The translations under genes and the position numbers were made by a program. A stretch of 64,000 bases of DNA from Christensenellaceae bacterium (GTDB lineage Bacteria > Bacillota > Clostridia > Christensenellales > Aristaeellaceae). The DNA lies in the NCBI GenBank assembly GCA_022510815.1, contig JAFLST010000002.1:72921-136920 (forward strand), read 5' to 3'. A model generated the notes under the pieces. It saw only the letters and a program-made list of their open reading frames with translations. It did no database searches and was not told the origin of the DNA. Positions 33,740-41,799 of the stretch are shown in pieces. Each line of letters starts with the position of its first letter. Position 1 is the first letter of the stretch.

Positions 33740-34810
33740 ATGAAAAGAAGAATTGGCATTCTGACCAGCGGCGGCGACTGTCCCGGTCTGAACGCTGCGA
33801 TCCGCGGCGTGACCCGCGCGGCTTATGAGATGTTTGACGCGGAGATCATCGGCATTCATGACGGCTATCGCGGTCTGATCGAAGGCGACTATCAGCTCAT
33901 GACCCGCAACCAGTTCTCCGGCATCCTGACGCTGGGCGGCACCATCCTTGGCACGGCCCGCACGCCCTTCCGCGATATGCGCGTGATTGGCGACGACAAG
34001 GTGGACAAGGTCGCCGCAATGAAGGAGACCTATGAGAACCTCAAGCTGGACTGCCTGATTACGCTGGGCGGCAACGGCACCCACAAGACGGCAAACCTGC
34101 TCTCTCAGGAGGGCCTCAACGTCATTGGCCTGCCCAAGACCATTGACAACGATCTCTATGGCACCGACTTCACCTTCGGCTTCCATACGGCCATGGACAT
34201 CGCCACCGAGGTCATTGACCGCATTCACACCACCGCCGCGTCCCACGGCCGCTGCATGGTCATCGAGATCATGGGCAACAAGGCTGGCTGGCTGACGCTC
34301 TATTCCGGCGTCGCGGGCGGCGCGGACGTGATCCTGATTCCCGAGGTTCCGTACAAGATCGAGAAGGTCGCCAAGATCGTCGAGGCCCGCGCGAAGTCCA
34401 ACAAGGGCTTCACGATCATCGCGGTTGCCGAGGGCGCGATGGACAAGGAAGAGGCCAAGCTCAAGAAGAAGGAGCGCGAGGCCAAGCGTGCCAAGGAGCA
34501 CTTCTCTTCCAGCGCTTATGTGGCGCAGCAGCTCCGCGATCTGGTGGGTGTTGAGGCCCGCAGCGTGGTGCCTGGCCACATCCAGCGCGGTGGCACGCCC
34601 TCTGCCTATGACCGCGTGCTCTCCACGCAGTTTGGCGTGCATGCGGCGGAGCTCATCCGCGACGGCGTGTTCGGCGTGACGGTGGCCCTCAAGGGCAACA
34701 AGATCGGTCACAACAAGCTGTCCGACATTGCCGGTGTGCCGAAGCTGGTTCCCGAGGATCACGAGATGATCCGCCTTGCCAAGAACGTCGGCATCTCCTT
34801 CGGCGACTAA
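33740..34810 (+). CDS. pfkA: 6-phosphofructokinase (group III/Pfp-like)
   Basis: The start is ATG 33740 (356 aa) behind GAAGGAGG. The protein has the PFK N-terminus RRIGILTSGGDCPGLNAAIRG, LGGNGTHKTA, PKTIDNDLYGTDFTFGF and PGHIQRGGTPSAYDRV. Gly after GGN suggests ATP use, while Lys in PKTIDND is typical of PPi or mixed-donor enzymes. The usual GGDG Asp is Asn here. The phosphoryl donor therefore needs assay. It sits directly upstream of an ApgM-like mutase gene. Confidence 0.9.
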   Translation: MKRRIGILTSGGDCPGLNAAIRGVTRAAYEMFDAEIIGIHDGYRGLIEGDYQLMTRNQFSGILTLGGTILGTARTPFRDMRVIGDDKVDKVAAMKETYENLKLDCLITLGGNGTHKTANLLSQEGLNVIGLPKTIDNDLYGTDFTFGFHTAMDIATEVIDRIHTTAASHGRCMVIEIMGNKAGWLTLYSGVAGGADVILIPEVPYKIEKVAKIVEARAKSNKGFTIIAVAEGAMDKEEAKLKKKEREAKRAKEHFSSSAYVAQQLRDLVGVEARSVVPGHIQRGGTPSAYDRVLSTQFGVHAAELIRDGVFGVTVALKGNKIGHNKLSDIAGVPKLVPEDHEMIRLAKNVGISFGD

Positions 34811-34886
34811 GGCGGGCAGCGCGCCCTCACTCCAATCACCTTGGAAGACGTTTGAGCTGTGTGACGCGCTAATGGCAGAAGTGACG

Positions 34887-34912
34887 CGGCGGGCTTATGC
34901 CCGCCGTTTTTT
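34887..34912 (+). terminator. Terminator after pfkA
   Basis: CGGCGGGC-TTAT-GCCCGCCG is a perfect 8-bp stem with a 4-base loop followed by TTTTTT. Confidence 0.9.
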
Positions 34913-34925
34913 CATTGTCTTTTAC

Positions 34926-34954
34926 TCGACAAAGGGACGGCGATAGCGTACAAT
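34926..34954 (+). promoter_or_regulatory. Promoter of the apgM-like gene
   Basis: TCGACA and TACAAT are 17 bases apart, immediately beyond the pfkA terminator. Confidence 0.7.
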
Positions 34955-34989
34955 AGAGAGGCTTCAACTTAGCAATGGAGGAATCTTCC

Positions 34990-36210
34990 ATGAAATATGT
35001 TCTGATCATCGGCGACGGCATGAGCGACGACCCGATTGCTGCGCTGGGCGGCAAAACCCCGCTGGAATACCTTGACCTGCCGCACATGGGAATCCTTGCG
35101 GGCAGTGAAGTCGGCACTTGTCAGACGGTACCGGCAGGTGTGGCTCCCGGCAGTGATACGGCGATCCTGAACATCTTCGGCTATGATCCGCGCCAGTGCT
35201 ATACGGGCCGCAGCGTGCTCGAGGCGGCGGGCGTCGGGGTGACGCTCAAGCCGGGTGAGGTGTCCCTGCGCGTGAACCTCTGCGCGGTGGAGGAGATCGG
35301 CGGCGAGCTGATCATTCACAGCCATAACGGCGGCAACATCGAGGGTGATGAGGCCGAAACGCTGATGAACGACCTGCTGGCGGACGCGCGCTTTGCTGAC
35401 GCGGCACAGGCGGCGGGCCTGACCATCCATGTCAGCCGGACCTTCCGGCATATCGGCGTGCTGGGCGGCCCCGTGCCGGAGGAGGCCGTTTTCCAGACCA
35501 CCGAGCCGCACAATGTGCTGGAGCAGCCTGTAGCAAGGTATTACCCGACGGGTGCCATGAAAAAGGAGCTCACCCGGCTGATGCAGGTGAGCTATGAGGT
35601 GCTCAGGGATCATCCCGTGAATCAGGAGCGGATGGCCCGCGGGCTGCTCCCGGCCAACATGATCTGGCCATGGGGTGCCGGGCGGGCGATGGCGCTGCCG
35701 GATTTCCGGAAAAAATACGGCCATGGCGGCGCGGTGATCAGCGCTGTGCCGCTGGTGTGGGGCATTGCCGAACTGGCGGGGCTGCCGCATCCTGAAGTCG
35801 CTGGCGCGACGGGCGATCTGGACACCAACTACGCGGGCAAGGTCGAGGCGGCGCTGTCCGGGCTGGCGGCAGGGGATGACTTTGCGGCCATCCATGTGGA
35901 AGCGCCGGACGAGATGACCCACGCGGGCGACATGGACAAAAAGCTGGAGGCGATCCGGCGGTTGGACAGTCAGGTGGTCGCGCCGCTGCTGGAGAAGCTG
36001 CCCGCGCTGGGGGATTTCCGCATCCTGATGCTTTCCGATCACAAGACGCTTTTGTCCACCCGCACCCATGACGGCAAGCCCGTGCCCTTCGCGATCTATG
36101 ACTCCCGCCGCCCCGGGACGCCCTCGAGGCTCGATGAAGCCGCAGCGGCAAAGGGCGTATGGGTGCCTGAGGGCCATGATATCATGGCGCGCCTGTTCGA
36201 GCAGACGTAA
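34990..36210 (+). CDS. apgM: Cofactor-independent phosphoglycerate mutase, ApgM type
   Basis: ATG 34990 (406 aa) follows GGAGG by eight bases. The alkaline-phosphatase-superfamily fold is shown by MKYVLIIGDGMSDDP (metal-binding Asp), GSDTAILNIFGYDP with the Ser nucleophile, HVEAPDEMTHAGDMDKKLEAI, and LSDHKT plus RTHDG near the end. This branch is the archaeal-type 2,3-BPG-independent mutase, annotated also as phosphonopyruvate decarboxylase-related. It would serve glycolysis next to pfkA. Confidence 0.9.
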   Translation: MKYVLIIGDGMSDDPIAALGGKTPLEYLDLPHMGILAGSEVGTCQTVPAGVAPGSDTAILNIFGYDPRQCYTGRSVLEAAGVGVTLKPGEVSLRVNLCAVEEIGGELIIHSHNGGNIEGDEAETLMNDLLADARFADAAQAAGLTIHVSRTFRHIGVLGGPVPEEAVFQTTEPHNVLEQPVARYYPTGAMKKELTRLMQVSYEVLRDHPVNQERMARGLLPANMIWPWGAGRAMALPDFRKKYGHGGAVISAVPLVWGIAELAGLPHPEVAGATGDLDTNYAGKVEAALSGLAAGDDFAAIHVEAPDEMTHAGDMDKKLEAIRRLDSQVVAPLLEKLPALGDFRILMLSDHKTLLSTRTHDGKPVPFAIYDSRRPGTPSRLDEAAAAKGVWVPEGHDIMARLFEQT

Positions 36211-36215
36211 GGTCG

Positions 36216-36830
36216 TCAGCTTTCAATGCTCTCCAGCCACAGGTCAAGCTCTTCCTCGCTGTCAAAGCCCTTGCCGGAGCGCAGGGTCTCCTGCACGTCG
36301 TCCGGCAGCTCGGACAGCGGAACGTTCAGCTCGCGGACAAGCCCCAGCGCGTCGCCGTAGCGATTCTCAAAGACGCACAGCATGCCGCTCTCATCGGGCA
36401 TGAGAATGACGTGCTCGGGACAATACATATCCAGAGCCTGCGCCATGGTGACCTCGCCCGCGGCGAAGGATGTGACCTGCCACAGATCATAGGCGGCTTC
36501 CAGCTCCGCGCGGCCCTTGCCAGCCAGTTCGGTGGGGAGCGTCTGGCGGCGGGTCAGCTCATGACCGCAGGGCGTGTAGGTGAGGTGCTGGATGAGCTGG
36601 CACTCGGCGGACAGGGTTACCGCTGTATCCGAACCGACCAATGCCGTGTCGGGCAGATCGGCGTCCGGCGCGGAGGCAGTGCGGGGCGTCAGGCCGATGA
36701 TGAGCAGCAGCGCCATGCCCACCAGCACGGCGGTGCCCATCAGCAGGCTGCGAAGATCAATGCTCAGGACGGCGGCGGGCTTGCGCTCGGCTTCCCGGGT
36801 TTCCTTGCTGGGTTCATACCATTTTCTCAT
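36216..36830 (-). CDS. Membrane-anchored protein with BofC C-terminal-like domain
   Basis: ATG 36830 (204 aa) follows AAGGAGCG. There is one transmembrane helix (about 32-52), then an outside domain: YTPCGHELTRRQTLPTELAGKGRAELEAAYDLWQVTSFAAGEV, YCPEHVILMPDESGMLCVF and LPDDVQETLRSGKGFDSEEEL. This pattern resembles the BofC C-terminal domain of clostridial proteins; BofC in Bacillus controls SpoIVB signalling in the forespore. The family call is from recalled patterns and a sporulation role is inference. It converges on apgM with a five-base gap. Confidence 0.55.
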   Translation of the reverse strand: MRKWYEPSKETREAERKPAAVLSIDLRSLLMGTAVLVGMALLLIIGLTPRTASAPDADLPDTALVGSDTAVTLSAECQLIQHLTYTPCGHELTRRQTLPTELAGKGRAELEAAYDLWQVTSFAAGEVTMAQALDMYCPEHVILMPDESGMLCVFENRYGDALGLVRELNVPLSELPDDVQETLRSGKGFDSEEELDLWLESIES

Positions 36831-36906
36831 GGCTGGTCGCTCCTTCTGATTGATGATTTCAGTATGCGGCGGCGAGCCTTTCCTTATTCGAGGGAGGAAC
36901 GTGACG

Positions 36907-37560
36907 ATGGCAGTCAAAGCTGCGCTGTTTGATTTGGACGGAACGCTGACGAACACGCTCGACGACATAGCGAACGCGATGAACCGGGCGCTGCGCCTCC
37001 ATGGCCTGCCGGAGTTTCCTGTGAACGACTACCGCTATCTGGTCGGCGACGGCGTGAAAAAGCTGGCGGAGCGTGCCAGCCGGGGCCGGACGGAGCTGGA
37101 GGACAGCGTTCGCAGGGAATATCAGCAATACTATCAGGCGCACACGCAGGTGCTGACAGCTCCCTATGATGGCGTGCCGGACATGCTGCGCGAGCTGCAG
37201 CGCCGGGGAGTTCGGCTGGCGGTTTTTTCCAATAAGCCCCATGCGGATACCTGCGGAGTTGTGGCGCATTATTTCCCGGATGTGGCATTCGATATCGTGC
37301 GCGGACAGATGGAGGGCGTCCCGGTGAAGCCGGATCCCGCGGGTGCGTTGGCCATCGCGGAGGCTATGGCGATCGCTCCGGATGAGTTTGTTTATCTGGG
37401 GGATACGGGCACCGACATGCGCTGCGCCGTAAACGCGGGCATGCGGCCTATTGGGGTGCTGTGGGGCTTTCGCACGGCGGAAGAGCTGCTCGAAAGCGGC
37501 GCGGAGGCTCTGCTGGAGCATCCGTCCCAGTTGATGGGACTGCTTGGAATGTCAGATTGA
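36907..37560 (+). CDS. HAD phosphatase, phosphoglycolate phosphatase-like
   Basis: ATG 36907 (217 aa) is behind GGGAGG. All HAD motifs are intact: LFDLDGTLTNTLDD (I), VFSNKPH (II), KPDPAGA (III Lys) and YLGDTGTDMRCAVNAGM (IV). The cap domain resembles Gph/PgmB. The substrate is likely 2-phosphoglycolate or a sugar phosphate. Confidence 0.85.
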   Translation: MAVKAALFDLDGTLTNTLDDIANAMNRALRLHGLPEFPVNDYRYLVGDGVKKLAERASRGRTELEDSVRREYQQYYQAHTQVLTAPYDGVPDMLRELQRRGVRLAVFSNKPHADTCGVVAHYFPDVAFDIVRGQMEGVPVKPDPAGALAIAEAMAIAPDEFVYLGDTGTDMRCAVNAGMRPIGVLWGFRTAEELLESGAEALLEHPSQLMGLLGMSD

Positions 37561-37594
37561 CCCAATTTTCTTTGTAACAAAATCGTAATTTCTG

Positions 37595-37623
37595 TTTACA
37601 AAACCGATAAAGTATGCTATACT
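37595..37623 (+). promoter_or_regulatory. Promoter of the nine-repeat peptidoglycan-binding gene
   Basis: TTTACA and TATACT are separated by 17 bases in an AT-rich gap of about 100 bases. Confidence 0.75.
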
Positions 37624-37666
37624 ACAATCCGATGTACAATCCTCGATTTCCGGGAGGCCAAATGCC

Positions 37667-40600
37667 ATGAAGATGAAGCGGTTGATCAGCGTGCTGCTGG
37701 TCCTGACGATGACATTCTCGATGATCACAGGCGCCTTCGCGGCGGACGACAAGCTGCGCTACAATGACAGGGGCGCTGCGGTGACGCAGCTCCAGCAGAT
37801 GCTCAGCCAGCTTGGATACGCGGTCACTGTGGACGGCGTGTTTGGTCCGGGCACCGAGACGGCGGTGAAGACCTTTCAGGTTGCGAACGGCCTGAAAGTG
37901 GACGGCATCGCCGGTTCCTCGACCCTGAGCCTGCTCCGGACTCTGACGGGTACGACCGGGTCGACGCAGCCCTCCCAGAGCGGCACCGCGCAGAGCATGT
38001 TTGGCGGTGATTATACGCCCATGCGGCCCGGCGAGTCGAGCGGTCGCGTCCGCGTCCTGCAGAAGGCCCTGAACACGCTGGGCTACAATGCCGGCACGGA
38101 GGACGCCGTCTATGGCAAGGGCACTGAAGCGGCGGTTCGCTGGTTCCAGCAGATTCAGAATCTGACGGTGGACGGCAAGGCAGGCGCGAACACCCTCAAG
38201 CGCATTGAGAGCTTCTTCAATGCCGACGGCACTCTGCGCTCGGATTACACGCCGCCCACGGCAACAGCTGCTCCTTCTGTGACGACTGCTCCCGGCGTGA
38301 CGGGTGTGGGACTCTTTGGCGGCAATTACACCAAGATGATTCGCGGCGAGGTGAGCAGCCGCGTGCGGGTGCTGCAGAACGCTCTGATTGCGCTGGGCTA
38401 CAGCGTCGGCACGGCGGATGCGGTGTATGGCACCGGCACGGAAGCGGCTGTGCGCCTGTTCCAGATCATGGAGAACCTGACGGTGGACGGCAAGGCGGGC
38501 GAGAACACCCTCCGCCGCATCGAGAGCTATTTTAACGCTGATGGCACGCTGCGCTCCGATTACACGCCTCCGTCCAATCTGCCCACCTCCGCGCCCACGA
38601 CGGCTCCCTCCGTCAGCGGCAGCGCTCCGACGCGCACTCTCCGTCCCGGCGATTCGGGCGATGACGTGCGCAGCGTGCAGGCCCGCCTGCAGCAGCTGGG
38701 CTACTACACCGGCGTGCTGGACGGCAAGTACGGCACTGGCACGACCTCTGCCGTGTATCAGTTCCAGCTTCGCAACAACATCAACGCGGACGGCAAGGCT
38801 GGCACGGTGACCAACGCGATCCTGTTCAGCCAGAATGCCATTCCTGCGGCCAGCACCACGACCGCTGCTCCCGCGACTGCCGCGCCTGCGACGAACGCTC
38901 CGGCAACCGACGCGCCCGCGGCCACCCAGACGCCCGCACCCCAGTACAGCGTCCCGACGCGCATCCTGCGTCCCGGCGACGAGGGTGAGGACGTGCGCAA
39001 TGTGCAGGCCCGCCTGCAGGAGCTGGGATACTATACCGGCATTCTGGACGGCAAGTACGGCACGGGCACGACCAACGCGGTCTATCAGTTCCAGCTCCGA
39101 AACGGCATCAATGCGGACGGCAAGGCTGGCACGGTGACCAATGCCATCCTTTTCAGCCAGAACGCGGTATCCGCCTCGGCGACCGCTGCCCCCGCCACTT
39201 CAGCGCCCACGACGGCCCCGGCGACCGGCGCGAATCTGTTCGGCGGCGTCTATACCAAGATGATCCGCGGCGAAGTGAGCAGCCGCGTGCGCATTCTCCA
39301 AAATGCTCTGATCGCGCTGGGTTACAGCATCGGCGCGGCGGACGCGGTCTACGGCACAGCGACTGAAGCGGCTGTGCGGCTGTTCCAGCAGCGCTTTGGT
39401 CTGACCGTGGACGGCAAGGCAGGCGAAAACACCCTGCGAATGATCGAGAGCTGCTTCAACGCGGACGGCACGGTCAAGTCCGACTATGCGCCTTCCACGA
39501 CCGCTGCTCCCACGCTGCCGGGGGTGACGCCCTCGCTGACCATGCCCAGCCGCACCCTGCGCCCCGGCGATGAGGGCGAGGATGTGCGCAACGTGCAGGC
39601 CCGCCTGCAGGAGCTGGGTTACTACACCGGCACGCTGGACGGCAAGTATGGCACTGGCACGACCAGCGCGGTCTTCCAGTTCCAGCTCAAGAACGGTATC
39701 TATGCGGACGGCAAGGCCGGTACGGACACCAACATGCGCCTGTTCAGCGACAGCGCGGTAGCTGCCAACGGTACGACCGCGACGCCCTCTACTGCGCCGA
39801 CTGTCACCCCGCCGGCAGAAACGACTGCTGCCCCGACGACGGTACCGACCGCTACGCCCACGCCCACACCGCAGTACACCATTCCCACGCGGACCCTGCG
39901 CCTTGGCGACACGGGTGAGGATGTCCGCAGCGTGCAGAGCCGCCTGCAGTCGCTGGGCTATTACGGCGGCGTGATTGACGGCGTGTATGGCTCCGGCACG
40001 GTGGCGGCGGTGATAACCTTCCAGCAGGTTCATAACCTGAACGCGGACGGCAAGGCGGGCACAGCGACCAACGCGATTCTGTTCAGCGACAAGGCGATAC
40101 CCGTGGCCGGCAGCGCTTCCGGCAGCACGCCCACCACCAACCCGGCGACCAACATGACGCTCAAGAAGGGCGACAGCGGCGAATATGTGACTCAGCTTCA
40201 GAAGGCGCTGCTGAACCTTGGCTACACTGTCAACACCAACGGCTCCTATACCAACGAGACGGTGGCGGCGGTCAAGCAGTTTCAGACCGCCAACGGCCTG
40301 AACGTGGACGGCATTGCGGGCCCCAACACCCTCACCAAGCTGTATTCGGGCACGGCTGCGGGTCCGAGCGCATCGACAAGCGGCCCCGGCACGACGACTG
40401 CCGGCGTGATGAGCAATCCGCCGTCCAACTCGCAGATTCAGCTCCTGCACTGGTATAACGACATCAAGCCGAATCTCTCCGGACGGCCGATCGTGCAGAT
40501 CTATGACCCGGCTTCCGGCCTGACATGGAACATTCAGATATTCTCCAAGGGCCAGCATGCCGACGGCGAGCCGCCGACGCTGCAGGACACCCAGATCATG

Positions 40601-40891
40601 TACAAGGCCTTTGGCAACCAGTTCACTTGGAACGAGAAGCCTGTCTTCGTAAAGCTGCCCAGCGGCGGCTGGTGCATCGCTTCCATGCACGACAGGCCCC
40701 ATGAGGCGGACATGATCAGCCCCAGCATCAATGGCTTTGAGATCCCCGGCGATTCCGGCGGACACCTGTGCATCCATTTCCCGCGCGACATGGCTGAGAC
40801 GGAAAAGAACGCCCCGAAGAACGGCGTCCGTCATCAGAACGATATCCGCAAGAAGTGGAAGGAAATGACCGGTCAGGATATCCCGTGGTAA
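37667..40891 (+). CDS. Secreted protein with nine peptidoglycan-binding repeats and a C-terminal catalytic-like domain
   Basis: The 1074-aa product starts with a signal peptide (MKMKRLISVLLVLTMTFSMITGAFA). Nine PG_binding_1 repeats of about 65 residues follow, joined by Thr/Ala/Pro linkers. Repeats 2, 3 and 6 share YTKMIRGEVSSRVRVLQ, and 4, 5, 7 and 8 share LRPGDEGEDVRNVQARLQ, so two repeat types are interleaved. The last 150 residues (from LHWYNDIKPNLSG) end in SGGHLCIHFPRDM. That His-x-Cys stretch resembles the SHGC region of L,D-transpeptidases, but homology is not certain. It probably acts on the cell wall or spore cortex. Confidence 0.85.
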   Translation: MKMKRLISVLLVLTMTFSMITGAFAADDKLRYNDRGAAVTQLQQMLSQLGYAVTVDGVFGPGTETAVKTFQVANGLKVDGIAGSSTLSLLRTLTGTTGSTQPSQSGTAQSMFGGDYTPMRPGESSGRVRVLQKALNTLGYNAGTEDAVYGKGTEAAVRWFQQIQNLTVDGKAGANTLKRIESFFNADGTLRSDYTPPTATAAPSVTTAPGVTGVGLFGGNYTKMIRGEVSSRVRVLQNALIALGYSVGTADAVYGTGTEAAVRLFQIMENLTVDGKAGENTLRRIESYFNADGTLRSDYTPPSNLPTSAPTTAPSVSGSAPTRTLRPGDSGDDVRSVQARLQQLGYYTGVLDGKYGTGTTSAVYQFQLRNNINADGKAGTVTNAILFSQNAIPAASTTTAAPATAAPATNAPATDAPAATQTPAPQYSVPTRILRPGDEGEDVRNVQARLQELGYYTGILDGKYGTGTTNAVYQFQLRNGINADGKAGTVTNAILFSQNAVSASATAAPATSAPTTAPATGANLFGGVYTKMIRGEVSSRVRILQNALIALGYSIGAADAVYGTATEAAVRLFQQRFGLTVDGKAGENTLRMIESCFNADGTVKSDYAPSTTAAPTLPGVTPSLTMPSRTLRPGDEGEDVRNVQARLQELGYYTGTLDGKYGTGTTSAVFQFQLKNGIYADGKAGTDTNMRLFSDSAVAANGTTATPSTAPTVTPPAETTAAPTTVPTATPTPTPQYTIPTRTLRLGDTGEDVRSVQSRLQSLGYYGGVIDGVYGSGTVAAVITFQQVHNLNADGKAGTATNAILFSDKAIPVAGSASGSTPTTNPATNMTLKKGDSGEYVTQLQKALLNLGYTVNTNGSYTNETVAAVKQFQTANGLNVDGIAGPNTLTKLYSGTAAGPSASTSGPGTTTAGVMSNPPSNSQIQLLHWYNDIKPNLSGRPIVQIYDPASGLTWNIQIFSKGQHADGEPPTLQDTQIMYKAFGNQFTWNEKPVFVKLPSGGWCIASMHDRPHEADMISPSINGFEIPGDSGGHLCIHFPRDMAETEKNAPKNGVRHQNDIRKKWKEMTGQDIPW

Positions 40892-40897
40892 ATCCCG

Positions 40898-40935
40898 AGA
40901 GGGGACTTTCGCAGAGAAGGTCCCCTCTGCTTTTT
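40898..40935 (+). terminator. Terminator after the nine-repeat gene
   Basis: AGAGGGGAC and GTCCCCTCT form a 9-bp stem with a 13-base loop, followed by GCTTTTT. Confidence 0.85.
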
Positions 40936-41027
40936 GCCGCGCGGGTATGGCGTCAATGAGTATAGCTGTTCCGGCTCTATCAATTGGCGGGGAAATGCGC
41001 TAAGATCTTCTTGAAAGGAGGAAGGAC

Positions 41028-41759
41028 ATGAAGTACGAGAACGGCAGGGACCTGTTCCCGGAGAAGCTGCTCAGGCAGATTCAGAAATACGCCGCGGGCA
41101 AGCTGGTGTACATTCCCGCGGGCGACTTCAAACGCTCGTGGGGCGAGTCGTCGGGGTACAGGCGTTACCTTTCCGAGCGCAACCGGGAGATGAAGGCGAA
41201 GTTCAAGGCGGGCGCGGACATTGAGCAGTTAGCCGACGTATACTGCATGTCCGTTGAATCCGTCAAAAGGATTGTCTACTCGAAGAAGGAGGTCTGCATT
41301 TTGGATTATCAATGCACATTGTCATCCGCCAAAGCATATGCCGCCGCGGGTCGGCTGGAGGAGTGGGTGCATGCCTATCTGCTGTCCGATGGGGACAACA
41401 AGGAGTTTTCCGACGGGCTGAAGCTGTTTGACCGGTACTTCCTCGGGCCTGTCAGGATGCCGCTGAACCTGTTCACGCGCTGCTATGGCCCGGAGGAGAA
41501 CATGAAGTTCCGCACGGACAGCGTGGAATGGTTTGAGCTGTGTGTCGGAAAGCTGATGGAGGTGATCCGGCAGGAAGCTGACATGCCGCCGCTGATCGTT
41601 CATTATGTCGACGGCGGCTTTGAGCTCAACGACGGCAACAACCGCCATGAAGCCTACAAGCGGCTCGGCATCCCGGAGTATGACGTGATCGTCTGGATCA
41701 CCAAAAAGTGGGAATACGACGAGTTTCTGGAGAAATTCGGAAAATACCTGACGGCATAA
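41028..41759 (+). CDS. Fusion of CD3324-type HTH domain with a ParB-like domain
   Basis: The first 90 residues (MKYENGRDLFPEKLLRQIQKYAAGKLVYIP, GESSGYRRYLSERNREM, then the HTH segment IEQLADVYCMSVESVKRIVY) match the small CD3324-family HTH proteins of Clostridia, which normally end there. Residues about 95-243 add FDRYFLGPVRMPLNLFTRCYGPEENMKF and VHYVDGGFELNDGNNRHEAYKRLGIPEYDVIVW. The latter resembles ParB/Srx-type domains (DGxHRxxA). No stop or frameshift separates the parts. A DNA-binding regulator with a nucleotide-dependent partner domain is the likely role. Confidence 0.75.
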   Translation: MKYENGRDLFPEKLLRQIQKYAAGKLVYIPAGDFKRSWGESSGYRRYLSERNREMKAKFKAGADIEQLADVYCMSVESVKRIVYSKKEVCILDYQCTLSSAKAYAAAGRLEEWVHAYLLSDGDNKEFSDGLKLFDRYFLGPVRMPLNLFTRCYGPEENMKFRTDSVEWFELCVGKLMEVIRQEADMPPLIVHYVDGGFELNDGNNRHEAYKRLGIPEYDVIVWITKKWEYDEFLEKFGKYLTA

Positions 41760-41763
41760 AAAG

Positions 41764-41792
41764 ACGCGCGGCGGAGAGCATCCGTCGCGCGT
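41764..41792. terminator. Hairpin terminator between convergent genes
   Basis: ACGCGCGGCGGA pairs with TCCGTCGCGCGT around GAGCA. The minus-strand reading is followed by CTTTTT and so ends the PbpA operon. The plus-strand reading has only TCTT. Confidence 0.7.
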
Positions 41793-41799
41793 TCTTGCG

